From assembly GCA_011959925.1 (NCBI GenBank), contig BLMD01000260.1, forward strand, positions 1 to 64,000: a stretch of DNA of 64,000 bases, read 5' to 3'. The notes under the pieces were generated by a model. The model did not search any database, was not told the origin of the DNA, and saw only the letters and a list, made by a program, of their open reading frames with translations. Made by a program: the position numbers and the translations under genes. The DNA comes from Lachnospiraceae bacterium (lineage in GTDB: Bacteria; Bacillota; Clostridia; Lachnospirales; Lachnospiraceae). Below are positions 16,974 through 25,211 of this stretch, piece after piece. Positions within the stretch are counted from its first letter, which is position 1, and every line of letters starts with the position of its first letter.

Positions 16974-17182
16974 AACGATGCCTCCCTCTTTTTTCTTTAC
17001 TTCCGAATTTCTCTGCACGCAGGCTCTCTGCTGTTGCGATCCCTGCCAATGCTTTCGGATGTATCTTTATTATAGAAAAAAAAGGTGGACAAGAAAAGAG
17101 TCCGATTCCATATTTTCGTCGCAAGTTCTGACATCTTATATGGAGAGAACCCCTGTATTTACAATTTATCATCCGATTTCTG

Positions 17183-18472
17183 TCAGTCTATGTCTTCTTT
17201 GGGAATAATATAGCCGGAAAAACAGCAGCCGATCGTTTCGTCCACCGCAAGAAAACGGTAGTTGGATTTGGTTAATACAATATCGCTCACTACGCCAACG
17301 GAAGTAATGTCATTTTTACTGCAGATCCAATAAATCCTGCTGTTTCCCGGAGTCAAATTCAGGATTTTATGGTTCCAGTCCTCGCCGCTTCCGCAATTCG
17401 GAACGCTCACACCTCGGATTCGAAACCGGAACCGAAAGAATCTGGCTGCAATTTCCGAAAGGTATCGGTTCAAATTGACATTTCCTAGCATGAAAATTCC
17501 AAATCTGGATACCCATCTGTCTTTTTCTGTTTGAGACCGTATCATATCATAATCTTTCTGGTAGATACAGCTCACCGTACACATACATCGGTCGTCTCCC
17601 CTGCATCTGACCCGTAAGCTTCTGCATTCTTCTCCGACACTTTCCTTTTCCGTCATAAAAATATCATTTTCTTCGGGATTTGCATATAATGGTCCTGCAT
17701 ACATCGCCAACGTAGTTGCGGGAGAACTTCCAAACTTGCTCAAATACTCCGACAACAACCGTTTCATATGACTGATATAATCCTCATGAATATTTTCCGA
17801 CAGCTCGTCAATATTTTCCATGTGGCTGAAATAATCTCTGGTAAAATTGGACACAATGCGAATGTCCAGCCCATACACGCCAAAATAAAACAACCAGCCG
17901 TTTTCGACGATATACCCCGCACGTACAACGGGAACCGCATATCCTTCCATTTCCTGAACCAACTGCAGCGATTTTGGGTCTACACGTTCAAAATGAACGC
18001 CGTGTTCCAATTCTTCCGGCTCACGGTCAATCAGAGCCCCGTTTCCGTACAGAAAATATATCCTTCCGATTTGATATTCTTTCAGAAAGCAGTAGGGATC
18101 CTGCAGAAATCGTATCGCTTCTTTCTCTGCCACCCTTTTGTCTTTTAATTCTTCTACCAAAACCAGCCGCTGAATCGGCGCCAGATACGGTAAAATCACT
18201 TTTTTAATCCGATGATGTTTGACGATCCCGATCAGTTGTATAATATCCTGTACCGTATAACCTCCCATGACCAAAAGATCGATCTGTTCCGGAATCCCGT
18301 CGCCTTGCGCAAAAAGTTTTGTGCTTCTGGACTGCGCCCCGTTCCGGCAGTAACTTCCGACCATGTAGATATAAGTGATCATATTCTGCTTTTCTTTATC
18401 ATAAATACTGCCCGTATGCAGTAATTCCCCGTCCAGGCTCTCAAATAAATACCGAAAATATTTTCCACGCAT
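17183..18472 (-). CDS. Degenerate metallo-beta-lactamase-fold-like protein
   Basis: 429 residues, no signal peptide or membrane segment. Spacing and hydropathy recall an MBL-fold hydrolase: LLVMGGYTVQDIIQLIGIV (66-84) sits where HxHxDH would be, LGNVNL (329-334) where the GD motif would be, and VPNCGSGEDWN (357-367) where VPHHGS would be. The metal ligands are replaced, so it should be catalytically inactive. A Cys cluster (Cys283, 290, 296, 298, 302) is unusual. It is transcribed away from murG from a promoter at 18538-18511. Fold assignment is pattern inference; the function is unknown. Confidence 0.55.
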   Translation of the reverse strand: MRGKYFRYLFESLDGELLHTGSIYDKEKQNMITYIYMVGSYCRNGAQSRSTKLFAQGDGIPEQIDLLVMGGYTVQDIIQLIGIVKHHRIKKVILPYLAPIQRLVLVEELKDKRVAEKEAIRFLQDPYCFLKEYQIGRIYFLYGNGALIDREPEELEHGVHFERVDPKSLQLVQEMEGYAVPVVRAGYIVENGWLFYFGVYGLDIRIVSNFTRDYFSHMENIDELSENIHEDYISHMKRLLSEYLSKFGSSPATTLAMYAGPLYANPEENDIFMTEKESVGEECRSLRVRCRGDDRCMCTVSCIYQKDYDMIRSQTEKDRWVSRFGIFMLGNVNLNRYLSEIAARFFRFRFRIRGVSVPNCGSGEDWNHKILNLTPGNSRIYWICSKNDITSVGVVSDIVLTKSNYRFLAVDETIGCCFSGYIIPKEDID

Positions 18473-18510
18473 ATTTCCTGCGTCTTCCTTTCTTTACGTA
18501 TCATATCCTT

Positions 18511-18538
18511 ATTTTAAAGTATCTTTCGGTTTTTACAA
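18511..18538 (-). promoter_or_regulatory. Promoter of the MBL-like gene
   Basis: TTGTAA (18538-18533), 16-nt spacer, TAAAAT (18516-18511) on the minus strand, only 8 bp from the -35 box of the divergent murG promoter. Confidence 0.65.
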
Positions 18539-18546
18539 GTCTTTTC

Positions 18547-18574
18547 TTGACATTTTGGAACAGGAGTATAATAT
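18547..18574 (+). promoter_or_regulatory. Promoter of murG
   Basis: TTGACA (18547-18552) with TAATAT (18569-18574) at 16 nt, or TATAAT (18567-18572) at a short 14 nt. Confidence 0.6.
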
Positions 18575-18612
18575 AGTTAAATATCAGCAAGAAAGGCAAC
18601 AGGTAATCCATT

Positions 18613-19680
18613 ATGAAAAAAATTATTTTAACCGGCGGCGGCACTGCCGGTCACGTTACTCCGAATATCGCCCTGCTCCCGGCTCTCAAAGAAGCGGACT
18701 ACGATATTCGTTACATCGGCTCGTACCGCGGCATGGAAAAAGAACTGATCGAGGCGGCGGGCATTCCGTACTACGGAATTTCTTCCGGAAAACTCCGCCG
18801 CTATCTGGATTTAAAAAATATCTCCGACCCGTTCAAAGTATTAAAAGGTCTCGGCCAGGCAATCCGCCTGCTGCACAAATTAAAACCGGACATTATATTT
18901 TCCAAAGGCGGCTTCGTCTCGGTACCGGTCGTTTTGGCAGCCAGATTCTGTAAAATCCCTGCTATTATCCATGAATCCGACCTTACGCCGGGGCTCGCCA
19001 ATAAAATCGCCATACCTGCAGCCCGAAAAGTCTGCTGCAACTTTCCGGAAACACTAAAATATCTTCCAAAGGATAAAGCTGTTTTGACCGGCTCCCCGAT
19101 CCGTCAGGAGCTTTTATCGGGAAATCCCGAACACGCACGTTCGTACTGCCGCTTTCGTACCGATCGGCCGGTACTTTTAACAATCGGAGGCAGCAGCGGT
19201 TCCAAAGTAATTAACGAAACAATCCGTGCACAGCTTCCTGCACTGTTGAAAAAATATCAGGTCATCCATCTGTGCGGCAAAGGAAATCTTGACGACCGTC
19301 TGATTTCTACCGAAGGTTATGCGCAATTTGAATACATCAGCCAACAGCTGAAAGATATGTTTGCATTGGCGGACATCGTCATTTCCCGCGCAGGCGCAAA
19401 CGCAATCTGTGAACTGCTCGCTCTGCGCAAACCGAATATCCTGATTCCGCTTTCTGCCGCCGCCAGCAGAGGCGATCAGATCTTAAACGCAAAATCATTT
19501 GAAAAACAGGGATTTTCCTATGTAATCGAAGAAGAAAATCTCTCTCCGGACAGCCTTCTGCAGGCCATAGAAACCGTTTCTGCCAAAAAAGCTTCTTATC
19601 GTTCGGCAATGGCAGAAAGCGGTCAGATGGATTCCATTCAGACAATTCTTAATCTAATCGAAAAGGAGCTTGCGCGCTAG
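18613..19680 (+). CDS. murG: UDP-GlcNAc--lipid I N-acetylglucosaminyltransferase
   Basis: 355-residue peripheral membrane glycosyltransferase (GT28) that converts lipid I to lipid II in peptidoglycan synthesis. Visible are the N-terminal loop TGGGTAGHVTPNIAL, the acceptor-side GxxGG-type region, and the donor-site stretches LLTIGGSSGSKVINE and ISRAGANAICELLALRKPNILIPL. It is not in a dcw-type cell-division cluster here, but has its own promoter between an unrelated divergent gene and a convergent HIT gene. Its stop codon interlocks with that of the HIT gene. Confidence 0.96.
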   Translation: MKKIILTGGGTAGHVTPNIALLPALKEADYDIRYIGSYRGMEKELIEAAGIPYYGISSGKLRRYLDLKNISDPFKVLKGLGQAIRLLHKLKPDIIFSKGGFVSVPVVLAARFCKIPAIIHESDLTPGLANKIAIPAARKVCCNFPETLKYLPKDKAVLTGSPIRQELLSGNPEHARSYCRFRTDRPVLLTIGGSSGSKVINETIRAQLPALLKKYQVIHLCGKGNLDDRLISTEGYAQFEYISQQLKDMFALADIVISRAGANAICELLALRKPNILIPLSAAASRGDQILNAKSFEKQGFSYVIEEENLSPDSLLQAIETVSAKKASYRSAMAESGQMDSIQTILNLIEKELAR

Positions 19681-19690
19681 CGCAGCTCCT
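19661..19690 (-). terminator. Terminator hairpin of the HIT gene inside the murG end
   Basis: GGAGCTTGCGC (19665-19675) pairs with GCGCAGCTCC (19680-19689) with one bulged base. On the minus strand it is followed by TTTTCGATT. The CTAG in its loop carries both stop codons. Confidence 0.6.
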
Positions 19691-20090
19691 GACAGATTTC
19701 TTTCATCTCTTCTTCTGTAAACGTCTCATGATTCCAGATCAGGATATCCTTATTTTTCATATGCTGATATCTTGGAATCAAATGCAGATGGAAATGAAAT
19801 ACCGTCTGTCCGGCCGCTTCCCCATTATTCTGCACTAAATTAAAGCCGTCGCACCCAAGTTTCGCCGTCATATCGGCGGCCATTCTTTTGGCAAGCTTCA
19901 TTGCTTCCCCCGCAACGGTTTCATCTATTTGATACAGGTCTTTATAATGCTCTTTCGGAAGAATCAGCGCATGCCCCTTAGATGCCGGCGCAGCATCTAA
20001 AATCACACGGAATGTATCGTCTTCATAAATCGTATGGGACGGGATCTCTCCCGATGCAAGTTTACAGAATATGCAATTCTCTTCTTTCAT
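19677..20090 (-). CDS. HIT-family nucleotide-binding protein (Hint type)
   Basis: 137-residue cytosolic purine phosphoramidase or nucleoside-phosphate hydrolase family member. Visible are CIFCKLASGEIPSHTIYED at the start, the EHYKDLYQ helix and the catalytic histidine triad FHFHLHLIPRY (about residues 96-106). RBS AAAAAAGGAGTAGATGAT upstream. It converges on murG, and the two stops overlap in CTAG. Confidence 0.95.
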   Translation of the reverse strand: MKEENCIFCKLASGEIPSHTIYEDDTFRVILDAAPASKGHALILPKEHYKDLYQIDETVAGEAMKLAKRMAADMTAKLGCDGFNLVQNNGEAAGQTVFHFHLHLIPRYQHMKNKDILIWNHETFTEEEMKEICQELR

Positions 20091-20135
20091 ATCATCTACT
20101 CCTTTTTTCTGTCGAATTTTGTATTATTCCTTATA

Positions 20136-20164
20136 TTGTAACAATATTTTGAATATGTTATACT
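20136..20164 (+). promoter_or_regulatory. Promoter of the soluble sensor kinase
   Basis: TTGTAA (20136-20141), 17-nt spacer, TATACT (20159-20164). TATTGTAACAATA, a small palindrome, covers the -35. Confidence 0.6.
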
Positions 20165-20204
20165 GATTATGGGACTTCTGGCGCATACTACTGGAGGCAT
20201 TTAT

Positions 20205-20846
20205 ATGACAAATCAAGATTATGAAAAAATCTTTCATGAAATAAAAAATAACATTACTTTTATCAACAGCTCGCTGCAGCTGGTAGAAAAATCACATCCC
20301 GAAATAAAATCGTATCCGCACTGGGAAGATTCTATTCAGGAACTTTCCTCCTTAAAACAGATGCTGATCGAACTGTCCTCTGCCCGGCTGTGCAATGACT
20401 TAAATACAGAGAAAATATCCCTTGAAATTTTCCTGCCGGAGCTGATCCGGTCCTTTTTATCTCTGTTTGATTCCGACTCGTTTCATTGCCGAATCGCGTT
20501 AGAGCCTTCTCTTCCGCAGTTGTACATCGACCCGCACCGTTTTAAACGCGCGCTTTTTAATCTGGTCAAAAATTCTTACGAAGCAATGAACGGAACCGGA
20601 ACCATCCGGCTCAACGGATGTATCAGCGGCTCTTTTATCCGCCTGGACTTGATCGACTGCGGCGGAGGAATTGCATCGGAATACCTTCCGAAACTGTTCT
20701 CTCCGTTTGAGACGACCAAAGAAGGCGGTACGGGACTTGGTCTTTTGATCAGCAAACAGATGATCGAAGCGCACGGCGGAAAACTCCTTGTAGATTCCAG
20801 ACCCGGAGACGGCTGTACGTTTTCCATATATCTTCCCTGCGGCTGA
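20205..20846 (+). CDS. Cytosolic sensor histidine kinase without input domain
   Basis: 213 residues from ATG 20205, chosen because GGAGGC lies 9 nt upstream; the earlier ATG at 20169 has no site. The phospho-acceptor region FHEIKNNITFINSSLQLV begins at residue 8. The ATPase follows with the N box (FKRALFNLVKNSYEAMN), G1 (LIDCGGGI), F box (LFSPFETTKEGGTGLGL) and G2. The catalytic part is complete but there is no sensor, PAS or membrane domain. No response regulator gene is adjacent. It may serve a cytosolic signalling complex, as NtrB- or KinB-like soluble kinases do. Confidence 0.9.
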   Translation: MTNQDYEKIFHEIKNNITFINSSLQLVEKSHPEIKSYPHWEDSIQELSSLKQMLIELSSARLCNDLNTEKISLEIFLPELIRSFLSLFDSDSFHCRIALEPSLPQLYIDPHRFKRALFNLVKNSYEAMNGTGTIRLNGCISGSFIRLDLIDCGGGIASEYLPKLFSPFETTKEGGTGLGLLISKQMIEAHGGKLLVDSRPGDGCTFSIYLPCG

Positions 20847-20869
20847 TTCTGCAAAACCTGTCCCTGCGT

Positions 20870-21868
20870 TTATTTCATATCAAAATTAAACACCGTATCG
20901 AGCATGCGCAGCGTCTTAAAATTCCCTTTTGCCGTCATAGTTCCCGTCATAAATGCCCGCTGAAACGTCATTCTTCCGTTGACAATACTGCTCATAACGT
21001 CAAGGCTCAACTTTGCATATACGTCAATATTTTCCCGGTTCCCGTACGCACAGGTCAGCTCTCGCTCACCCACATCCAGTAACAGCGGCTGTTTTTTGCC
21101 CTCGATCATAAATAAATACGACGCCTGAAAACCTTCCTGCGGAATAAAATGACTTTCAAATTCCTTAACAAACATTTTATCTTCCTCTTCACTGCTTTTC
21201 CCGAGAATATCTTTAAACATGGAAGCCAGCTCTTCAATATCTTCCTTTTGTTTTTTGACATACGTATCGTCGGATACATACTTGGACAGCTGTTCGCTTT
21301 CCTGCGGCGTTAAATCCATAGACTGCGTACGCAGCACCGTCTGTTTCATCGCCTGGTTGCTGCTGGGAAGCGCTTTGATTTTCTGGGAAATCGAACGGTA
21401 AAGGTCTTCCGCCTTTTTCTCAATGATCAGCGTATATTCCTGATTCATCTCAAAGCTCACAAGATCCTCCACATATCCGCAAAGACCGCTGCAGGGCTGT
21501 CCGCCGAGGATTACCCATGCATTTTCCAACGTCATCACGCCTTCCCTCTCCCCGTAGCTGGTAGACATTACGATCGGCTGCATATACAAAGAACTGATCA
21601 GTTCCTTGTCGCCGTACAGCCAGCATGCGTCTAAAAACTGCTGCATGTAGCCGCCGATGCCAAGCCATTCCACCGTAGTTGCCAGAATAATCCCGTCTGC
21701 CTCCTTAAACGTATGGGGGAGCGTATAAATTTCGCTTTTATGTTCAAATATATTAAACCGTTCTACGGAAACACGAAGCTCCTTTAACACATCTTCCATT
21801 TTCCCCAGCACGTATAGTGTAGGATCGTCCAGTAATCCCCTTCCGCCGTAATATATATTGATTTTCAT
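20870..21868 (-). CDS. Flavodoxin/NADPH-FMN-reductase-like protein fused to SCP2 domain
   Basis: 332 residues from ATG 21868 (GGAGG 7 nt upstream). Residues 1-170 form a flavodoxin-like fold (MKINIYYGGRGLLDDPTLYV, LATTVEWLGIGGYMQQFLDA, MSTSYGEREGVMTLENAWVI) lacking an obvious P-loop. A helical linker follows. The last ~110 residues (FESHFIPQEGF ... YLFMIEGKKQPLLLDVG ... GRMTFQRAFMTGTMTAKGN) match an SCP2 sterol/lipid-binding domain. A redox protein carrying a hydrophobic ligand pocket is suggested; the substrate is unknown. It converges on the sensor kinase gene. Confidence 0.8.
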   Translation of the reverse strand: MKINIYYGGRGLLDDPTLYVLGKMEDVLKELRVSVERFNIFEHKSEIYTLPHTFKEADGIILATTVEWLGIGGYMQQFLDACWLYGDKELISSLYMQPIVMSTSYGEREGVMTLENAWVILGGQPCSGLCGYVEDLVSFEMNQEYTLIIEKKAEDLYRSISQKIKALPSSNQAMKQTVLRTQSMDLTPQESEQLSKYVSDDTYVKKQKEDIEELASMFKDILGKSSEEEDKMFVKEFESHFIPQEGFQASYLFMIEGKKQPLLLDVGERELTCAYGNRENIDVYAKLSLDVMSSIVNGRMTFQRAFMTGTMTAKGNFKTLRMLDTVFNFDMK

Positions 21869-21956
21869 TGCAACCTCCATCCAAAGATTTTTCCATATTC
21901 AAAAGGTATCTCCCAGGAAATCAGTCTATTACAGTCTTGTTTTGACAGACACACTT

Positions 21957-22589
21957 TCACTGTATAGTATATGGTTTTTTGCGTATAAAATCAATGGCTT
22001 TTGAAATCAGCGAAACAATACATCCCAACAGGAATCCTCCCAAAAGCCCTCCGATATGTCCCCAGTTATCCACGTCTGCCGACGTAAAGCCATAATACAG
22101 GCTAAGCGCCGCCATGCCGAGCAGTCCCCGGACCGATAACCCTTCCACTTTTCCTTTATGCCAAAGCGCCCATGCGATCAATGCACCGACGATTCCGAAT
22201 ACAGCCCCTGATGCGCCTGCCGAAACGGCAAACTCTCCCGTCCGAACCTCCTGATACAGAGAAAGAAAGCTCCCGCACAGACCGGAAAGGATATAAAGCA
22301 ATCCGTACGGAATACTTCCCATGACATACTCCAGCCGCATTCCCATCAATCCCAACATCAGCATATTGTTGATCAGATGATCCGCGCCGAAATGGAGAAA
22401 CATACAGCTGAACATCCGCTGCCATTCTCCCCGTTCTATCAGGTACGGCGTATATGCGGCGCCGCAGCGCAACATATATTCTGTGTCCTGCGTATCGCCG
22501 CAGATCTCTAACACAAGCCAGATTCCTAGATTCATTCCGATCAAAATCACCGTTACCACCGGAAGTTTTCTTTGTGTGTCTTTCTCCAT
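21957..22589 (-). CDS. Rhomboid-family intramembrane serine protease
   Basis: 210 residues, about six membrane segments. The catalytic Ser is in SAGASGAVFGIVGAL and the His in WGHIGGLLGGFLLG, with the rhomboid WR-type loop (ERGEWQRMFSCMFLHFGADH LINN) between the first segments. RBS AGGGGTATTCC. It follows the Tad-like operon on the same strand after 64 bp, so it might process pilus or signalling proteins of that locus (inference). Confidence 0.94.
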   Translation of the reverse strand: MEKDTQRKLPVVTVILIGMNLGIWLVLEICGDTQDTEYMLRCGAAYTPYLIERGEWQRMFSCMFLHFGADHLINNMLMLGLMGMRLEYVMGSIPYGLLYILSGLCGSFLSLYQEVRTGEFAVSAGASGAVFGIVGALIAWALWHKGKVEGLSVRGLLGMAALSLYYGFTSADVDNWGHIGGLLGGFLLGCIVSLISKAIDFIRKKPYTIQ

Positions 22590-22653
22590 GGAATACCCCT
22601 GTCTTTTTCATATTCCATTTTATTATAAGGCATGCCGGGATTTTTTCAAGTCT

Positions 22654-23697
22654 TTATACAAATCGGTAACGTTCTTTTGCAAACAGGATTTTATCGTTTT
22701 TCTCCAATTTTACTTTTTCTTTATAATGAAGCGGCGTACCGTTCCGCGAGGTTCCGTTGGTAGAGTTCATATCTTCCAGATAATAGTCTTCCCCCTCTTT
22801 TGTAATTCTTGCATGAATTCTGCTGACCGTATCCGCTGAAATGATTCCATCCGCCTGATCTTCCAGGCTTCCAACCAGAAAGAGGGACTTTGTTATTTTG
22901 ATGTTTTTTTCTTCTCCCATCCCTTCATATCTGAGTTCTCCTATTACACAGGGCGTTTCGCTCCCCAAAAAGACAGTGGGATTGGCCTCTTCTTTCTGAC
23001 AGTCCTCCGGCTCAAATACCACCGGCTCCGCCGCAGCTTTTTTCTTTTGCCCAAATGAAAACATGTGCTTCCATCGTTCTTCCCGAAATATCCGATCTTT
23101 CCACACCGTCTTTTTTTCCGGAATCGGTTCGCAAGTCACCTCCTGCACAGCCGGCCCGGTATCCTCACGTTCAAATAAAATCTGCAGAAGCTCTTCTGGC
23201 AGTGTATGTCTGCACTGGCATTTTTCGTATACATCGTAACATTTCTGCGCCTCCGCTCTGTTCTGATGCGCCATATGCGAAAGATAATATTCCATAAACC
23301 CGCGCAGCGACTCCATAAACGGCTTTTTGTCAAATGGTTTGTAGCAAAACGCAAGTTCTTCTTTCACGGGATCAATAAAAATTTCTTCCGGACTTAGAGA
23401 AATTCCGCTGTCATACAGCAGATAATCCCCCGCACGCCGAATCGTCTCTGTAAGCGACTCCATAAATTGTCTTAAAAAACTGCCGCCCGGTTTTTTGATT
23501 CCAAACCAGTCGTCCAACGACTGCTTTCCACTGATCTCATACCAGAACCGCTTCTGGCCGTTATCCTCTGAAACCTGAACCGGCAGCAGCCCCCGAATCG
23601 TCTGTTTTGAAAGAATTCGATATTCAAATCCGCCTGTTTTTACATGGTCTTTTAAGATCATATAGCTTTTTCCCTGATACCTTCTGTATTCTGTCAT
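22654..23697 (-). CDS. DUF6382-FHA domain protein of the Tad-like locus
   Basis: 347 residues from ATG 23697, which overlaps the previous stop (ATGA) behind GGAGG. The N-terminal ~190 residues (YRRYQGKSYMILKD ... YLLYDSGISLSPEEIFIDP ... LRGFMEYYLSHMA) are the DUF6382 type, a degenerate kinase-like or adaptor region found in Firmicute Tad loci. A basic linker follows. The C-terminal FHA domain (about 265-347) keeps SRIHARI and DMNSTNGT, so it should bind phosphothreonine. No Ser/Thr kinase is in the window. It is the last gene of the operon. Confidence 0.85.
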   Translation of the reverse strand: MTEYRRYQGKSYMILKDHVKTGGFEYRILSKQTIRGLLPVQVSEDNGQKRFWYEISGKQSLDDWFGIKKPGGSFLRQFMESLTETIRRAGDYLLYDSGISLSPEEIFIDPVKEELAFCYKPFDKKPFMESLRGFMEYYLSHMAHQNRAEAQKCYDVYEKCQCRHTLPEELLQILFEREDTGPAVQEVTCEPIPEKKTVWKDRIFREERWKHMFSFGQKKKAAAEPVVFEPEDCQKEEANPTVFLGSETPCVIGELRYEGMGEEKNIKITKSLFLVGSLEDQADGIISADTVSRIHARITKEGEDYYLEDMNSTNGTSRNGTPLHYKEKVKLEKNDKILFAKERYRFV

Positions 23698-23903
23698 TTC
23701 CATTCCTCCGACATATTTCTCGCAAACCGAACCGCCCGTACCTTTTCCTCCGCACAAAACGCTGTGTCATAACCACAGACGGACGCTTGTACGGTCTCTC
23801 TATAGAGTTCATATCCCATATAAACCGGGAGCAGCAGTGCAAGCAGGACTGCCGGAAGGAGCAGCGCAAGTTCCACTGTATAAGAAGCTTCTGCTTTTTT
23901 CAT
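23694..23903 (-). CDS. Short TadE-like pseudopilin
   Basis: 69 residues: MKKAEASYTVELALLLPAVL is a TadE-type prepilin start with the Glu after a hydrophobic core, followed by a short soluble tail. RBS is TAGGAGGATAC. It is 12 nt downstream of the second prepilin peptidase and overlaps the FHA gene. Being so short, it looks like a minor pseudopilin cleaved by one of the two peptidases. Confidence 0.75.
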   Translation of the reverse strand: MKKAEASYTVELALLLPAVLLALLLPVYMGYELYRETVQASVCGYDTAFCAEEKVRAVRFARNMSEEWK

Positions 23904-23915
23904 GTATCCTCCTAC

Positions 23916-24332
23916 TTAGATCCACATCATCAAACTGTAACCTGCAAACAAAAACGGAATCAGGGGTATTTTTTCGTTTTTTTTGCCATGACGTATGGTC
24001 ACCCAAAAAAATGCGAATATTCCCGCCAGCAAAAACGACAGCGCCATCAGCATGCAATTATCCTCAAGCCCCAGATATAATCCCGTCAGCATAAAAACCA
24101 GTCCGTCGCCCATTCCGATTTTCCCCTTTGTCAGTCTGCCAAGAATAAAAATACCGATTCCCGGCAGCATTCCCGCAAGCATTGCATAAATACTCTGGTT
24201 TTGAAACAGCAGATGCAGTATAATTCCAACAATTCCGGAAAACAGCGTAATTGTGACGCTTATTTTCTTTTCTCTGATATCCTCGACGCTGTGTACGCCC
24301 AGTGTTCCCAACAGCACGTATGCCTGTATCAT
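23916..24332 (-). CDS. Prepilin peptidase, A24 family (second copy, short)
   Basis: 138-residue membrane aspartyl protease of the CpaA/TadV type. The two catalytic Asp are in HSVEDIREKKISVT (about 18) and GKIGMGDGLVFML (about 75). It has about five membrane segments and no methyltransferase N-domain. RBS GGGAGTAGAAT. A second family copy heads the same operon at 31127-31639. Confidence 0.88.
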   Translation of the reverse strand: MIQAYVLLGTLGVHSVEDIREKKISVTITLFSGIVGIILHLLFQNQSIYAMLAGMLPGIGIFILGRLTKGKIGMGDGLVFMLTGLYLGLEDNCMLMALSFLLAGIFAFFWVTIRHGKKNEKIPLIPFLFAGYSLMMWI

Positions 24333-24335
24333 ATT

Positions 24336-25181
24336 CTACTCCCTTCCGCACTTGCTGCAGGCTCGTTTGCCTGCAGCTTCCGATATTCGGACCGCAAGAA
24401 TTGTATGTTTTATTTTTCTGCAGTCCCTTCTGCTATGGTACCGGTCTCCATATTTTGTGATATATACCGCCCCGTTATTCGGATGTTTGCGTTTTATACA
24501 CGTGCTGCACGGATAATATTTTCCCCCGTCCGCATTTCTTGCCTGCGCTATGTTCGTTCCGTTTACGCTGTGAACTACCGGCGTCAGATAACTGCAGGTC
24601 TTCTTTCTATGGTATACATCGCCGGACGGCGTAAGATATACTATATCTTCGACAGCAGATATCCCCGTCCTGCCCGCCCATTTTCTGCACTTGATCCTTT
24701 GCGTGACAGGAATATCCCGTCTTCCGAAAAACCCTGCCGGAATCCGAATCCCATAATCCGCTCTTAATACAATATATTCTCCCGAAAGATCTGACCCTGC
24801 CAGAGAAATTCCGATTCTTCCTCCCCGGACAAAATATTCCGCTGCCGAATCTTTCGGTAAATTCTTAATAAACAGCCCTTTTGCCGCCGCATATCCGCCT
24901 GCATCCGTCACTTCTTCCTCACACAGGAGTACAGAAAGTTCCCTGGCAGAGACCAGCAGAGCGTTCCCCACCTCCTGCTGTATCGACAACACTTGAAAAA
25001 AGAACAGCATTACCGCTATACATGCCGCAAAAAAAGGAAGTGCTGCGGCAGTTTCCACCAGATAGGACGCTTCCATGCGGATACAAGGGAACGTCCCTGC
25101 ATCGGACGGTTGCATGGCATACATACCACTCCTATGTTCTACAGGCTGAGAGATTTTTTTTGTCATAGTTACGTTTGACAT
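24336..25181 (-). CDS. TadE-like protein with two C-terminal Cys/His repeats
   Basis: 281 residues. An N-tail of ~36 residues precedes a TadE-like hydrophobic anchor (EASYLVETAAALPFFAACIA, 37-56). The middle resembles the extracellular part of TadE. The C-terminal 100 residues hold two copies of one unit: VYLTPSGDVYHRKKTC (181-196) with CSTC (225-228), and VYITKYGDRYHSRRDC (239-254) with CSKC (275-278). Each unit offers one His and three Cys. RBS AAGGGGGCGTCTCT. I know no described TadE protein with this tail; metal binding or disulphide cross-linking is inference. Confidence 0.75.
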   Translation of the reverse strand: MSNVTMTKKISQPVEHRSGMYAMQPSDAGTFPCIRMEASYLVETAAALPFFAACIAVMLFFFQVLSIQQEVGNALLVSARELSVLLCEEEVTDAGGYAAAKGLFIKNLPKDSAAEYFVRGGRIGISLAGSDLSGEYIVLRADYGIRIPAGFFGRRDIPVTQRIKCRKWAGRTGISAVEDIVYLTPSGDVYHRKKTCSYLTPVVHSVNGTNIAQARNADGGKYYPCSTCIKRKHPNNGAVYITKYGDRYHSRRDCRKIKHTILAVRISEAAGKRACSKCGRE

Positions 25182-25211
25182 AGAGACGCCCCCTTATATC
25201 CGCATACTGCA

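Noticed and set aside
23607..24080. Plus-strand open frame of 157 codons across three Tad genes
   Set aside because: It crosses three well-supported minus-strand genes with their own start signals.
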